From Silene latifolia (taxonomy: Eukaryota > Streptophyta > Magnoliopsida > Caryophyllales > Caryophyllaceae): DNA of 64,000 nt. The notes below the pieces were generated by a model. That model searched no databases. It was not told the origin of the DNA and saw only the letters and a list, made by a program, of their open reading frames with translations. The DNA is taken from assembly GCF_048544455.1 (NCBI RefSeq), contig NC_133534.1, positions 84,783,637 through 84,847,636 of the forward strand, written 5' to 3'. Within the stretch, counting starts at the first letter, position 1. Every line of letters starts with the position of its first letter. Positions 12,198 through 23,223 of the stretch are shown here, piece after piece. The position numbers and the translations under genes were made by a program.

Positions 12198-13665
12198 CTA
12201 GTAGTTGATCAAGAACGGCCACGGAATAGCCCACTTCGTCGGCTTCTGGCTACAAGAGGTAGCCTCAACGGTGCTTATCTTCTCAGCTGCACCCTTCTTA
12301 GCTTCCACGTCCGTATGGCTCAACGGATCAACACTTTCATCATCTCCCCAGTCAATGACCTCTTCTTGCTCATCAAAGTCCAAGTCGGACTCCCTTGCCT
12401 TGACCGGCTCGTCATCAACTTCCTCATCAGTGGCATAGCTAAGGCAACCAAGACCTCCTCGTGAAACGATTGGCTTCTTTTGCGGGTGGAGTGACTTGCA
12501 GCTCTTCCTTCCCAAACCAGCTCTCCCGCAATATCGAGAAATAGACAAATCTTCCTCCAATTTGCTCCCAATCTGGGGCGGAGGGGTTACAACAGGAATA
12601 GAGATAGGTAAATCAGGAAGCACAAAGTACGATTTCTTGTCAGAAACCGTATTACAAGTCACAGGCCACATGGGGTCCTTTTTCTTAGATGGCTGGGCAA
12701 AAACAATAGAATGCTTGCCCACTTTAAAAGTCAAGGTTCCTAGACCGACATCTATGATCGCACCAAAGAAGTGTGCGAAATGGCCTACCCAAAATAATGG
12801 GAATGTGGGCATCCTCAGGCATGTCAAGTACAACGAAGTCGACGGGGAAGAAAAACTTCCCTATTTGGGCGGGGATGTCCTCTAAGACTCCTTTTGGCTG
12901 GACCGCAGATCGGTCAGCCATCTGTACTGTCATATCTGTCACTGCGAACCTAGTCAATTTGAGCTTCCTAGCTAGACTCAAAGGCATGACGCTTATACTA
13001 GCTCCTAAGTCACATAATGCCTTCTCAATAGAGAAGGTACCTATATTGCCAAGAACAGAAAAGCTACCCGGGTCCTCTAGCTTATGGGGTGCAGTATGAG
13101 ATAAATAAGAGCATGACTCTTTGGTTAATGCGACAGTATGCACATTTTCATGTGACTTTTTCTTAGACAAGAGTTGTTTCATGAATTTAGTGTAGGCAGG
13201 CACTTGATTGACCAACTCAAGGAAAGGAACTTGTACATTCAAACTACGAATAACCTTTTCAAATTTATTGAAAGATACCTGTTCCTTTGTCGGCACTAGT
13301 CTCTCTGGATATGGGGCTGAGAGAAGTACCTTAGCCCTCTCTTCTAAGTCTCGCATGCCGACATCCGTGGACTTAGGCTGAAAGTCCACCACCTTCTCCC
13401 TATTGAAGCTTGAACCCTCCTCAGACCGTCTCAAATGTGAGCCATTGACCGACATTGGGTCGAACTTCGGAATCGGGACGGACCCATCAGCGCTCGGGTC
13501 TTGCCCCAATACTTTCGGAGTTTTCGAACCCCGGAACAAATGGTCTATTAAATTATCGGGCATTGAAGGACGAAATTTCTCAATATCAGCAGGGGTCTCA
13601 GTCGATCGACCACCTTGCTCGGTCAATCGACCGAGATGTACGATTCGAAGCTCTCGTAACCGCAT
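12198..13665 (-). pseudogene. Aspartic protease and C-terminal tail of element B Gag-Pro
   Basis: The long ORF at 13665-12724 carries VPFLELVNQVPAYTKFMKQL, then the protease core ALCDLGASISVMPLSLARKL (D-L-G-A in place of DTG, normal for Athila), VQMADRSAVQPKGV and IPIILGRPF. Just after GRPF the frame changes near 12775. The rest (GAIIDVGLGTLTFKVG, then an acidic tail) is in the ORF ending at 12198. The polyprotein ends here: the next 2.2 kb hold no RT motif in any frame. Confidence 0.8.
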
Positions 13666-15281
13666 ATCGGTCGATCGGCCGGATATATATCGATCGATCG
13701 ATATACCTGGTTGACGCCTTGTTCTTGTTATTTTTCGTTAAAGCTTTCTTTTGACTCGGTTCCGCCTCATTCTTTTCAGGGGCATCCTCGACCATAGCGG
13801 GCCCCTCCAAGGTAGACCCACTCCTCAAAGTAATGGCATTCGGGGTCTCTTTGGTCGGTTTGAGTCGGTAAGTGTCCGGGAGCTCGAGTGGTACTCTTAC
13901 TAGCCAATTGAGCAATTTGGCTCTCTAGTAGCTTCATCCCGGCCTCACTAGCTTGGGACTCCTTCAAAGAACAAGTTCTTAAACTCAAAGCAAAATCGAG
14001 AACCATGGGATTGTTGTTGTTGCTACGGCACATAGGGAGGTTTTTGGTATTGTTGTTGCTTATGATGAGGGGCACATAAGCTTCTTCTTCTTGTTGTTGT
14101 GGAGGTTGAGTCGGATTCGAGGACATTCGGCTACTCCACCTCAAGTTGGGGTGGACATTCGGCTCATAGTACGTGTTTGTCGGCCTATAGTGTTGAAAGG
14201 CAAAGACAAGACTCAAAGGGGACAAAACAAATTTCGAGACATGCCCCTCGGCTCCACATCTTCTACGACGAAAGGACCGTCTCGAAACAAAGCGTTAACA
14301 TGGTACATCCCACCTTTAGAAGCTCTTCCCAATTCATATTTGTTAAACCTTGCAGTGAGAGCTTCTAGTGCAGCAACAGAGGAAGATTCAGCAGCTCTCC
14401 TCTGGTTTCCTCTCGAATTCTCATATTCAGCCTTATGAGTGGCCAAATCATCGATGATCTTCCATCCTTTAATCTCTCCCATGTTCTCAAAAATCGGCCA
14501 TTGGTGACATCCAAAATAGCCCTCTCGATCGTCATACAACCCATTGTAGAACTGGTTGCAAAGACTCCATTTTTCGAACCCATGGTGCGGTATGGTTCGC
14601 ACCAGTTTCTTGAAACGGACCCATGCTTCATGGAAGTTCTCATCAGGCCCTTGTTTAAAGCTCGTGATCTGAGCTCTAATGGCATTCGTCTTCGAGGCAG
14701 AGAAGTACTTTTTGTAGAATGCCAGGGCTAAGGAATTCCAGTCGGTGATCCCATGGGCGGCTCGGTCCAGATCTCTATACCACTTTCTTGCAGCGTCACG
14801 AAGAGAGAAAATGAACATGGTCTCCTTGATCTGATCTTGGGTCACACCGGCCGGCGAGGGTATAGAGCAGCAATAATCAATAAAAATCTCCATGTGCTTG
14901 GCTGCATCTTCATTTGCAGCTCCCCCGAACTGGTTTCTCTCAACCAGGTTAATATAGGAAGGCTTTGGCTCGAATTTTCTCGCCTCCCCAGGTAGTTCGA
15001 ATCCTTTGTAGAGATTCGCAGCTGTAGGCTCTGAGTGAATAGCAATGGTTGCTTCTTCAGCCATGACTGGGATTTCTGGAGAAGTAACTGTCTCAATTTG
15101 AAGAAGTAGAGGCGGGAGATGTAGGTGGATCTCCTTCGAACAGAGCGTTCTTGTAGTAGCTTGATGAGTACTCGGCTCTTCCTCTCGTCGGTAATACCCT
15201 TTGTGATCGTCTCAACTCGCGCAAGGATTTCTCGATCTCGGGATTTAATGGTACTAGTTCACCACCCTGTGACCTGCGCAT
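13666..15281 (-). pseudogene. gag: Gag of element B (Athila-like), frame-broken
   Basis: Starts at 15281 with MRRSQGGELVPL, the same opening as the Gag of array C (MSRRSQGDLLPF). The capsid domain is at 15064-14213, with YINLVERNQFGG, HMEIFIDYC, WNSLALAFYKKYF, FHEAWVRFKKLVRTIPHHG and CNQFYNGLYDD, the conserved plant retrotransposon Gag pattern. A frame change lies between the N-terminal piece (15281-15093) and the capsid ORF, and more near 14220 and 13900. The downstream piece keeps LESQIAQLA and NAITLRSGS, which align with LETQLTQLA and SAIHLRSGT in C. A palindrome cluster at 13601-13700 lies in the gag-protease spacer and reads as repeated S-I-D-R. Confidence 0.8.
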
Positions 15282-15383
15282 AAGAAGAAACTACAAAAAG
15301 AATATAAGAAAAGTTTAAGGAACGGAAGTCCCTTAAACTAAATAAAGACTAAATAAAAACAACTAAAAATTAGAACAATTGCC

Positions 15384-15406
15384 TCCCAAAACAACGGCGC
15401 CAAAAT
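15384..15406 (-). other. Primer binding site of element B
   Basis: Minus strand next to the LTR end reads TTTTGGCGCCGTTGTTTTGG. This resembles the tRNA-Asp type TGGCGCCGTTG... site usual in Athila-like elements, with a divergent 3' part. Confidence 0.75.
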
Positions 15407-15407
15407 T

Positions 15408-16916
15408 TGATACCCGTCGTGAGGTGTCAAAAATAATATTTATAAACTCCAACTACAACTATAGCTAGCGGCAGTCGGGTCGAACCACAGAGAGGCAGAC
15501 GTAATTTCTAGTTGTTTAAATTCGGTCTAAGGTAACAATAAGGTGGGGGTTTGATAGGATTTGGTCTACAACTATTGAGCAATAAAATAAAGTGAACTAA
15601 GCAAATGGATGAAATCAAGTATAAAAAGAGGTACTAGGATGGTCGGTTCGTTATTGTTTCGGCGGCAGCATACTATACAGGTCCAAATCGAACACATGTG
15701 AGGCGGGAAACAAGAGGTCCTCTCGGTCCACTCTTAACAGATAGCATCTTTCGATCTCGCTATAGGTCCCTAATATCACTAATATTGACTCTCGTCCAGA
15801 AAAGTGACTAATAATCTAATCTTTACCTATCTTTCGATCTCAGCGCAGTTTAGTCATTTCAATTGGTGATCTAACAACTTTCCCTATCTTTCGATCTAAT
15901 GGGTCAGTCATAAATTAAGCATCTAACTGGTCGCATGCATTCGATTCGTTAAATACAACATTAAAATCAATTAAAACGAAAGGTAACCTCACGTGGTCAG
16001 TCGATCGACCAGGTATGGTAGTCGATCGACTGACACGCGATTTCAGTCCAAATTAATACTACGCCGCCTACGCTATAATTCCCCTACATCCTAGCACAAT
16101 TGATTTAGCTACTCATGGCTATGGTTAAAATAACAATAATATTGATGATAAAGACTACTGAATTCATGCTAAAAATAGTAGAACAAACAATTAACATAAA
16201 CGATAATTGGCTTAGATTCTAACTAACAATTCGATATCTAACAATGCAATAATAATGAACTGAAAGTAGAACAGAAGGAATACCTAAAATTGCAGAAGAA
16301 TAGTAACAGAATGATTAGAAGTATGAATGAAAATCCGATGCAACCAATATTCCAAACCCTAACTATGATATTTTAAAGCTGAATGTGAAACTTAGATAAA
16401 AACTCGATGCCTTTATCTGATGTTCTAGGTTACGTTATATAGCAAACATACGTAACAACTTATTATCAAAACCTAAACATAATGGGCTTGCTTTCCTCGA
16501 TCTTTTAATTCTCGTCTGAGTAGCGAGGTGGTCGATCGACTGAGATGACCGGTCGATCGACTGCTATGCTGTGTACAATAGTTTCTGGAACCCGCATGTT
16601 GGTCGATCGACTGAAGGTAGTGGTCGATCGACTGCTTTAGCTGCTACTTGACTTCTATAATCTCGTGGATTTGTCTTTTGGGCTTTGAAATGCGCACCAA
16701 TCTCATTCCTCGAGTCAATACTTCACATCAATTGCAATGCAGGATAGTCGGGGACGGATTTAGCTCAATTTCCGTTGAATTCTTCACATTTCTGCAATAA
16801 AGTACAAAAACATGAAAGTAGACGGAAATGGGGGAAATGGCAGCTTAAACTACACAAATGAGTTCTGAAATGCGTGTAAAATGAGGTGCAAAACATCATA
16901 TAAAAGACACGCATCA
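15408..16916 (-). repeat. Element B right LTR (5' LTR in element sense)
   Basis: Same length as the left LTR. Palindrome pairs are at 16000/16021, 16531/16552 and 16602/16623. The minus-strand TATA-like box is at 16435-16441, so two pairs lie about 90-200 bp upstream of it in the element's sense. Confidence 0.93.
16435..16441 (-). promoter_or_regulatory. TATA-like box of element B 5' LTR
   Basis: Minus strand reads TATATAA within GCTATATAACG; also present at 9494 in the other LTR. Palindrome pairs sit upstream. Confidence 0.5.
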
Positions 16917-16921
16917 GGTAG

Positions 16922-17645
16922 TGTCGTGTTGCACCGTATAATTCAAACAAGTCTTACCGTGACAAAAGAGAAGTTGAGCACCACAATCGATTTACCGTAT
17001 GGGATGTGGGTGTCTCGGTTGTTGGAGATTAAGCGTGTGGTGGGACAAGATAGTTACAGTGTTAGTGCGCGGGACTGTATGTGTGATAAGTTGATCAAGC
17101 TAATGGGTCTTGTTATTGATGGACCCGAGTTGCTTCTTGCTAAAGATGTTGAGAAAACCCCGGTAGATTCGGGTTTGGGAGCTATAAAGTCAAAATTGGA
17201 GGGGTTTATGAGTGGTTTAATGGAGAAATTCGAGGAGCATTCGACTAATTTGGCTACGGTGTTGTCACGGGTTGGACCATCTCGGTCTTTTGACTCGGGC
17301 TTGGATGCTACTCGGGTGTACTCTTGGATGGAGGAAGTGGACAAAAGGTTAGCGGGTTTTGAGAGGGAGTTGAAGGCAATTCGTGGGGAAGTGTTCCCAC
17401 ACGGTGATCGTCTCACTTTCCTTCCGAGTCAGGGTGGAGCTTTGGTTATGCACGGGAAAGCAATGGCGGGTGATCAAGCGCTCACGTTGGAGGCCACAAA
17501 AGCTCTTTCCTTGAAAGTGCTTAACTTTGAGAGGAGCATTGGTACACTTTCTCAGCTGGTTCGAAGCTCGTTTGACCGTCTTGATGCCTTAGAGCATCGT
17601 ACTAGGCCCGACTACGTAAACCCGTATAAGACCCGTAACATTTGA
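16922..17645 (+). pseudogene. Accessory ORF of element A, C-terminal part
   Basis: Continues the frame interrupted at 8466 once B and one copy of GGTAG are removed, and ends at a TGA at 17643-17645. The first residues (LHRIIQTSLTVTKEK, DLPYGMWVSRLLE) finish the conserved domain. The rest is Leu/Glu-rich helical sequence (KLEGFMSGLMEKFEEH, VDKRLAGFERELKAIRGEV) predicted to form coiled coils. There is no transmembrane segment, which argues against a classical envelope. No stop or frameshift is visible in either half, so this ORF was intact when B inserted, unlike pol. Confidence 0.7.
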
Positions 17646-18171
17646 TTTCCTCTCGTCTTACCACATCTAGCCCTTATCTTACTTAGCTTTCTTTTTCTTT
17701 TGTGTTGGTGTGTTTGAACATTATCATTCGGCCCATTTTGGCAATGCACTTGTGGTTATGGCCCAAGTGTTTCATTAGACATGTGTTAATTCGGCCCACT
17801 TTGGCTTTAACATGTTTAATTCCTAGTTTGTATGATACTTATCTTTTGGATGCTTATAGTCTTGTGAGTTATTACTATTTCCTATGACGTTTTATCTCTT
17901 GTCTCGTCTTATATTTTTCTAGTCATTTTTGATTTGTCTTAGCTTTTCGATGATGTCAAGAGGGGGAAAGAACGTTTATAGTAAGCATCTACCTAAGCTT
18001 GCTCCTTATCAAGACCAATTGTCTCTTAAAGTCCTTAAAGTTTCGGTTTTTGAAGAATCGTTTGGATCTTGCGTTAATCTTTATTATCAAGATAACGGTA
18101 TTATATTGAGGGGGAACTACTCAATTAGTCACAAATTTTAGGAGGCTTACCATCATCAAAAAGGGGGAATT
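17646..18171 (+). other. 3' untranslated region of element A with three purine tracts
   Basis: Contains a near-duplicate of a phrase with TTCGGCCCA (about 17729 and 17793) and three G-rich purine tracts: about 17960 (AAGAGGGGGAAAGAA), 18106 (GAGGGGGAA) and 18158-18170 (AAAAAGGGGGAA). The last abuts the LTR and is the working polypurine tract; the others may be spare or decoy tracts. A short ORF at 17929-18141 is open but does not look like a protein family. Confidence 0.6.
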
Positions 18172-19762
18172 TGTTGAACCATATAGCTTATATGTTTATG
18201 TTTTGATGATGTCAAGGTGCTTTACAATTTATATACTTGTTGCGTATAATCGTTTGTTAAGTATTTTAGAATTAACCTATTACAAGCAACAAGGGAGATT
18301 ATGACAATTGCATGAAACGTTCAAGCCTTCAATCAAGATCAAACGGTTCAAGATTCATTCAAGAATTATGTGAAGACGAAGTCCGTCTAAAGATTAATCA
18401 AGCTTGGATGATGACGTAACCTGTACTCGAAGATCTCCTTGAAGATTAGAATAGTATAGGTGATTATCTCGTAATGGTAATCAAGAATGAGTTTCTTGAA
18501 TTGGTAAAGTTATAGCTTTGCAGCTATAACATTACTAGTAAAAGAGCTCAATGTTATAGCTCTCCTACTATAACATTGAAATGCTGAGTTTTTATACACG
18601 ACTTATAAATGTTTTGAAAGTTGTTTTATAACTGTTTAAGGTTCATTTTAAATGTTTTAATGAAATTATTTATATTTCAAAGCCCGGTTTAGTAAGGAGC
18701 CCGGTTTTGTTGTAAACGTTAATTAGTGGTCATGATGGATCAACCTATGAGTTGGACCTTGCTACTAATTAGGGTTTCAACATAGCCTCTTTTTGAACCT
18801 AAATTCTAATCATATATTAAGGTTAGGGTTTGTACGTTTCACGAGGCTTATGGGCCGTGATATCTCGTGTTGCCTAGGGTATATTAGGTAAAGATTTTAT
18901 TCTATAATAATATCTTTACATATCTTACTTAATATATTTGTTTATGGTAAAAGATATTCTTGTTTTAAGAAATCTTATCATAATCTTAGAATTTATAGTA
19001 AAGATAATATTTGGAAAGATTATATTCTATCTCTTAATATTCTTTATTATCTTTTAAGGCTTTTAGGAAAGAGATAATAATAAGATATAATTTGTTTTTA
19101 TATCTTAATATTTCGGCTATTAGGGTTTGACAAAACCGTGTAGCCTACTTCCTCTTCTCTTATAAATACTTTGCTATTTACAACGTCTAAGATAGAGACC
19201 TTAAGCATAAAATTTGATTTCATCTTTGCAAAGCAAAACCGTGTGTTTTAAAAGGAAAACCGTTTTGTTATTTTGAAAGGTCGTGTGTTTATAAAGCTCG
19301 CATACTCGTTCTTCATTTATCGTTATAAGATAATAGTGCTTAGTTGATTTCTTAACTTGTTCATTAACGTGAACCTTTGTTAGAATCATTAGTGCTTTCT
19401 TATTAGCGTAAGTTAGTCACTCGAGTATTTAACGGTACTTATTGAGTTATAGCTAGAGTTAGTTGTACGAGTTGGGTTAGTAAATTTGTAATCCGTAGAA
19501 AGGTACTAAATTTATTAATCGAGAATAGTGGACGTAGGTTTCGACTTGTGAGACTGAACCACTTCAAAAACCGTGTGTCTCTTCGTTCTTTCGTTTGTTT
19601 CGCTTATTACGTTTACATTCTTTAGTTGATTAGTTAAAGTTTAATCAATAAACTTTAAATAATCAATTACATTAGCATAATCGAAAAAGCCTTTAAAAAG
19701 TTTTAAATCCTCAATTCACCCCCCCTCCCCCTCTTGAGTATTTTGGATCAATAGACTCTTCA
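18172..19762 (+). repeat. 3' LTR of element A (1591 bp, complete)
   Basis: Starts TGTTGAACC after the polypurine tract and ends ACTCTTCA. Contains two GTTATAG/CTATAAC inverted pairs (18509-18530 and 18553-18574) in U3 and TATAAATA at 19161-19168. The bases that follow (TGCAG...) are the flank in element D; the matching target duplication would be upstream of the window. Confidence 0.92.
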
Positions 19763-20578
19763 TGCAGTTCCGGCTTCACAGCCAGAACTCAACCCAGGAA
19801 CAGACGCAGCAATTGCTGTGCCTCTTCCAAAGGACGCAGCTCTGCTGCGCCTGTTCCCGGTTGATTTCTGTCTCTGATCTCCCTTTTCTGCCTTGACCTA
19901 GTTTATTAGTTTACGTATTTAATTTACTATTATTCGTATTATCATGCATAATCTGTTCGTTTACTCATTTATTTTTTCTTTTCCCAAATTATCCGTTTTA
20001 AATGTATTTTCGACATAAATCAATAAATCCGATGTAATTATTGTAATTTTTCTTTATTGTATTATTATTGTATTTCTTTTATCGTATTGCTTGTATGCTC
20101 TCACATGTAATTAACCTAAAATTCTACCTCGACATTAATGCATGTTAAATTACGTGTCTACCGACTTAGTTAATTCTCATATGCCAGGATTAATTTATTG
20201 GATGTTGCATTGCATGCATATAAATCGACAACATATCAAGTATAGACGATTTTCCCTAATCATTAGTAGAGGCCGCTATCGAGGCGGGCGGGATTAGGTG
20301 TTCGATCAAAAGAGCTTCCTAATAGGTACCCTCACCCCTTACTCCAGATCTCTGTGAACATCCGTGTTCATTGGCATCCACGAGAGTCATTCTAGACATA
20401 GAATGCTAAGGGTGACGAGTGCTTAGTGTTCATGTCATTACTTTGTGTCTTGACATGACGCGAAGTATTCGAACGGTTTCCAATTTCCCACAATAAATTG
20501 GTGGCGACTCCACAAATGCAAAACAAACAAAGAGGAAAAGCTTGCTTCGCTTTTCGCTCCCGTGGGCCCGCGTCCACA
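19763..20578 (+). repeat. 5' LTR of element D, 3' portion
   Basis: Aligns with 55325-56130 with scattered changes and ends CGCGTCCACA. Element A is inserted at its left edge. Carries the CGCAGCA/TGCTGCG motif pair at 19805 and 19835 (30 bp apart). Confidence 0.9.
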
Positions 20579-20579
20579 G

Positions 20580-20599
20580 TTTGGCGACTCCGCTGGGGA
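20580..20599 (+). other. Primer binding site of element D
   Basis: TTTGGCGACTCCGCTGGGGA directly after the LTR end at 20578. It resembles the tRNA-Arg-type site I associate with Tat/Ogre-like elements; the tRNA identity is from memory. Confidence 0.7.
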
Positions 20600-21351
20600 T
20601 AATACACTTACGTGTAGCCAAAAGGGTGAAACTTAAACAAGGTTAGGGAATAGTTTGTACAAGACAATTGTCGGTTTTCATAACTCGGTCTTCCTAGATC
20701 GTTTCATTCGGCCTTCCTAGGCCCAACCCAACCCATTCGACCAATCGTCCCGTCTAAACGGTCCTAATTCTTATTTGGGCCTAAGGATGGATAGCGTTTG
20801 ACGTCATCCATACCCTGGTACTTTTGTTTGTATCAAGGACATTCACTACTTGAGGAAATGGACTAGGAATCGACCTTACTCTTGTTTGGTACGAGCCTCT
20901 CCACAAACCCCGGGTTTGATTGTTCGGTATGGCAACCCACCCTTTAAAACCAAAACCCTTCTAAATGCACTCAGCATCCCGTTATAATGCTTGTATAATG
21001 TTTGTACCATATGTGATCACCATTTCTAAACAAAACCATGACGATTTTTGTAAAATCAAAATCCCTTTTAAAAATGTAAAATTTTTTGAAGCATAGGCCT
21101 AATATTAGCGCAAAACCAGTCGAAACTCTGTCCAATTGGCGAGTCAGACCTCACTTCGAATACACTCCTACAACTACACTACAGTTGACTAGAACCAACA
21201 TTTTTCAAACCTTGTCATTTCCTCAAAAACTCACTTGACACAAGCGGCACACTCCCACTTCACGAGTCCAAACACTTCTTTTTTCGAGTAAGTGTGCTAG
21301 AATGGTCGATCGTGTTTTGATTCGTCGTCGATCGCTTATCCAGTTTCCAAG
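20600..21351 (+). other. Leader of element D
   Basis: Non-coding leader of about 750 bp between primer site and gag ATG. I see no long ORF on either strand and no repeat structure beyond two TTCGGCCTTCCTAG-like phrases near 20685-20720. Confidence 0.6.
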
Positions 21352-23223
21352 ATGCCCGAAACAAGCAACGTGAACCACAACCAACTCCAGAATGGTAATG
21401 ATCAAATCCTAGCCGCGCTAGCTCGTCTCCAAGTCACTTAAGATCAAGTATATGATCGCCTCGACACAATCGAAGGCCGAATATATGCCGTGGAAACGAG
21501 GATGCCTCCTCGAGAAAGTGAAGTGTCTGATGAATTTGTGAATAACTTCGGGGACAAAAACCCTCCCATAGGTATGACTACAGCTGAGAAACGACTCCAA
21601 TACTTGGAGGAACAATTGATGTATCTCAAAGGGGATGCCATTTATAGGGAAAATAATCGCAGATATGAAGCCGTGAGTTCCAAGTTGCCAACCAACTTCA
21701 ACATGACGGATATCCCTAAATTCAAGGGGCATGAAAACCCTTTGAACCATATTCGTTCTTTCAAGGATTACATGTCTATCAAAGGCATTAAACCCGAGAT
21801 GTTATTAAGGATATTTCCTTCATCTCTTGACACCATCCCAAAACAATGGTTCTATTCTCTAGAGCACAAGAAAATTGCTACCTAGGACGATGTCGCAATT
21901 GAGTTCGCCAAGCAATATGCGGATAATGCTGAAATCCAAGTCAACATGCACACTTTAGAGGTTCTTACCCAAAATGACAATGAAGGTTTCACCAAATTCC
22001 TAAGTAGGTGGAGGAAGAGTAGTACCCAACTTGTTGAACGTCCAGATGAAGCTACCCTCATGAAGAAATTCGTGGACAACCTAAAGCCCATCTATGCAAG
22101 TCATTTGAGGTACCAAAACATTAAGACCTTTAAAGACTTAACCGTACTAGGAACAAGGATCGAAGATGAAATCTGTAAAGGGCTCTTATCCAAAATGGTA
22201 GGTCATGGATATCAAGGCTCAACAAGTCGTTCTGACGGCTCTACTAGCAAAACTGATGAAGTTAACCTTCTCGAGCCATCTAAGAAGAGTACCCCACCAA
22301 GGAAATTCACAAATATTGGGGACACATATTCCAATGCTCTAAAAAGGTTGATGAAACTGGGTAAACTTAAACCCATAGGCCCTACACCCGAACCAGAAAA
22401 GAAATTCAAGTTCTGGAATGAGAATTCATACTGCGAATACCATAGAGGTAAGGGACATGATACAGAGAAATGCTACAAACTGAAAAATGTACTTCAAGAC
22501 ATGATTGAAGATGGTCGCCTACCAATACCGCATGGAGGTAAGCCAAACAACATTCAGAATCCTCTAGGAGTTCTGATGATTACAAGTGATGAATCTACCT
22601 TAGATTGCTCACATCTTATCTCCCCAAAAGAAGAGGTGATCAATGGGATATGGATGGATAACGAGGGAAATGTCTACCTCCAGGATCTTCCCTTAATCAA
22701 GAGCGCCGAAAGCATCATAGATGAGATCATTGCCACACTGGGCACAGAAACCAACACCAATCAGCAGAAAGGATGGAGAAAGTCGATCAAATGGACAAAC
22801 AATCAAGGAAGACTCTTCAAGCTCACCACTGGAGAAGGAGAGATGTTCAACGGAGAACCAGAAGACGGTGAATTCGAGTCAGAGTCAGAGTCAGAGTCAG
22901 AGTCGGAGTCAGAGTCGGAGTCTAGAGAAGTTCCTAGAGAGTCTTCTCCTGTTGTCATTCCCACTCCCCTTGTTTCTCCTAGCTTAGCATCATGTAGTAA
23001 CAGTAGTTCGGGAAATGTCCCAACGGCTGTCCTTTTACCGCCACTGACTACAGATCAGATGGCTTCTTTGTTTCAACTTTTCTTAAACTTTAATATGAAT
23101 AAATCAGGTTCTGCTTACTCTCTGTGTTACTCTGAATGCAATTCTGTTTACGATGATACTGAGGATGACCCAGACCCAGACTCGATCGAGATACCTCCTT
23201 ACATAGCCAAAGAAATACTATAA
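21352..23223 (+). pseudogene. gag: Gag of element D (Tat-like), with internal stops
   Basis: One reading frame from the ATG at 21352, interrupted by TAA at 21439 and TAG at 21883. It contains the Tat Gag capsid pattern (IPKFKGHENPLNHIRSF, WFYSLE, FTKFLSRWRKSS) and a zinc-knuckle-like CEYHRGKGHDTEKCYKL around 22430-22480. A hexamer run (GAGTCA-type, 22876-22922) encodes a Glu-Ser tract. The C-terminus (SIEIPPYIAKEIL) ends at a TAA at 23221-23223, after which coding-like sequence runs on in frame. I see no aspartic protease core (D-S/T/N-G followed by a hydrophobic block) between the knuckle and RT. Confidence 0.8.

Larger units (their letters stand above)
8467..16916 (-). mobile_element. Element B: non-autonomous Athila-like Gypsy retrotransposon
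   Basis: Two 1509-bp LTRs (8467-9975 and 15408-16916) with TG...CA ends are flanked by the 5-bp duplication GGTAG (8462-8466, 16917-16921). Primer site, gag and protease all read on the minus strand, so the right LTR is the 5' LTR. The internal region is only 5.4 kb: gag and protease, then about 2.2 kb without coding capacity. No RT, RNase H or integrase is found. It splits the accessory ORF of element A. LTRs differ by only scattered bases, suggesting a fairly recent insertion. Confidence 0.93.
1..19762 (+). mobile_element. Element A: SIRE-like Ty1/Copia LTR retrotransposon, 5' end outside window
   Basis: The two LTRs (1-1248 and 18172-19762) match closely. The 3' LTR starts TGTTGAACC right after a purine tract and ends ...CTTCA, so about 350 bp of the 5' LTR lie before base 1. 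The initiator-Met primer site, a long coiled-coil gag, pol in the order protease, integrase, RT, RNase H, and an extra ORF between pol and the 3' LTR all fit the SIRE/Maximus branch of Copia. Without element B (8467-16916) the internal region is about 8.5 kb. pol is broken by several stops and frameshifts and the RT catalytic motif is altered, so this copy is not autonomous. It lies inside the 5' LTR of element D, since the bases after 19762 continue a sequence repeated at 55327. Confidence 0.9.

Noticed and set aside
12205-13714. Several plus-strand ORFs opposite the element B protease
   Set aside because: Shadows of the minus-strand gag-protease; the minus frame carries the recognised motifs.
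7745-17645. Accessory ORF of element A as a viral envelope gene
   Set aside because: Position is env-like but there is no signal peptide, transmembrane helix or furin-like site; the sequence fits a plant transposon protein domain better.
20392-20621. Minus-strand ORFs near 20.4-20.6 kb and 55.9-56.2 kb
   Set aside because: They lie in the element D LTR end and recur only because the LTR is duplicated.
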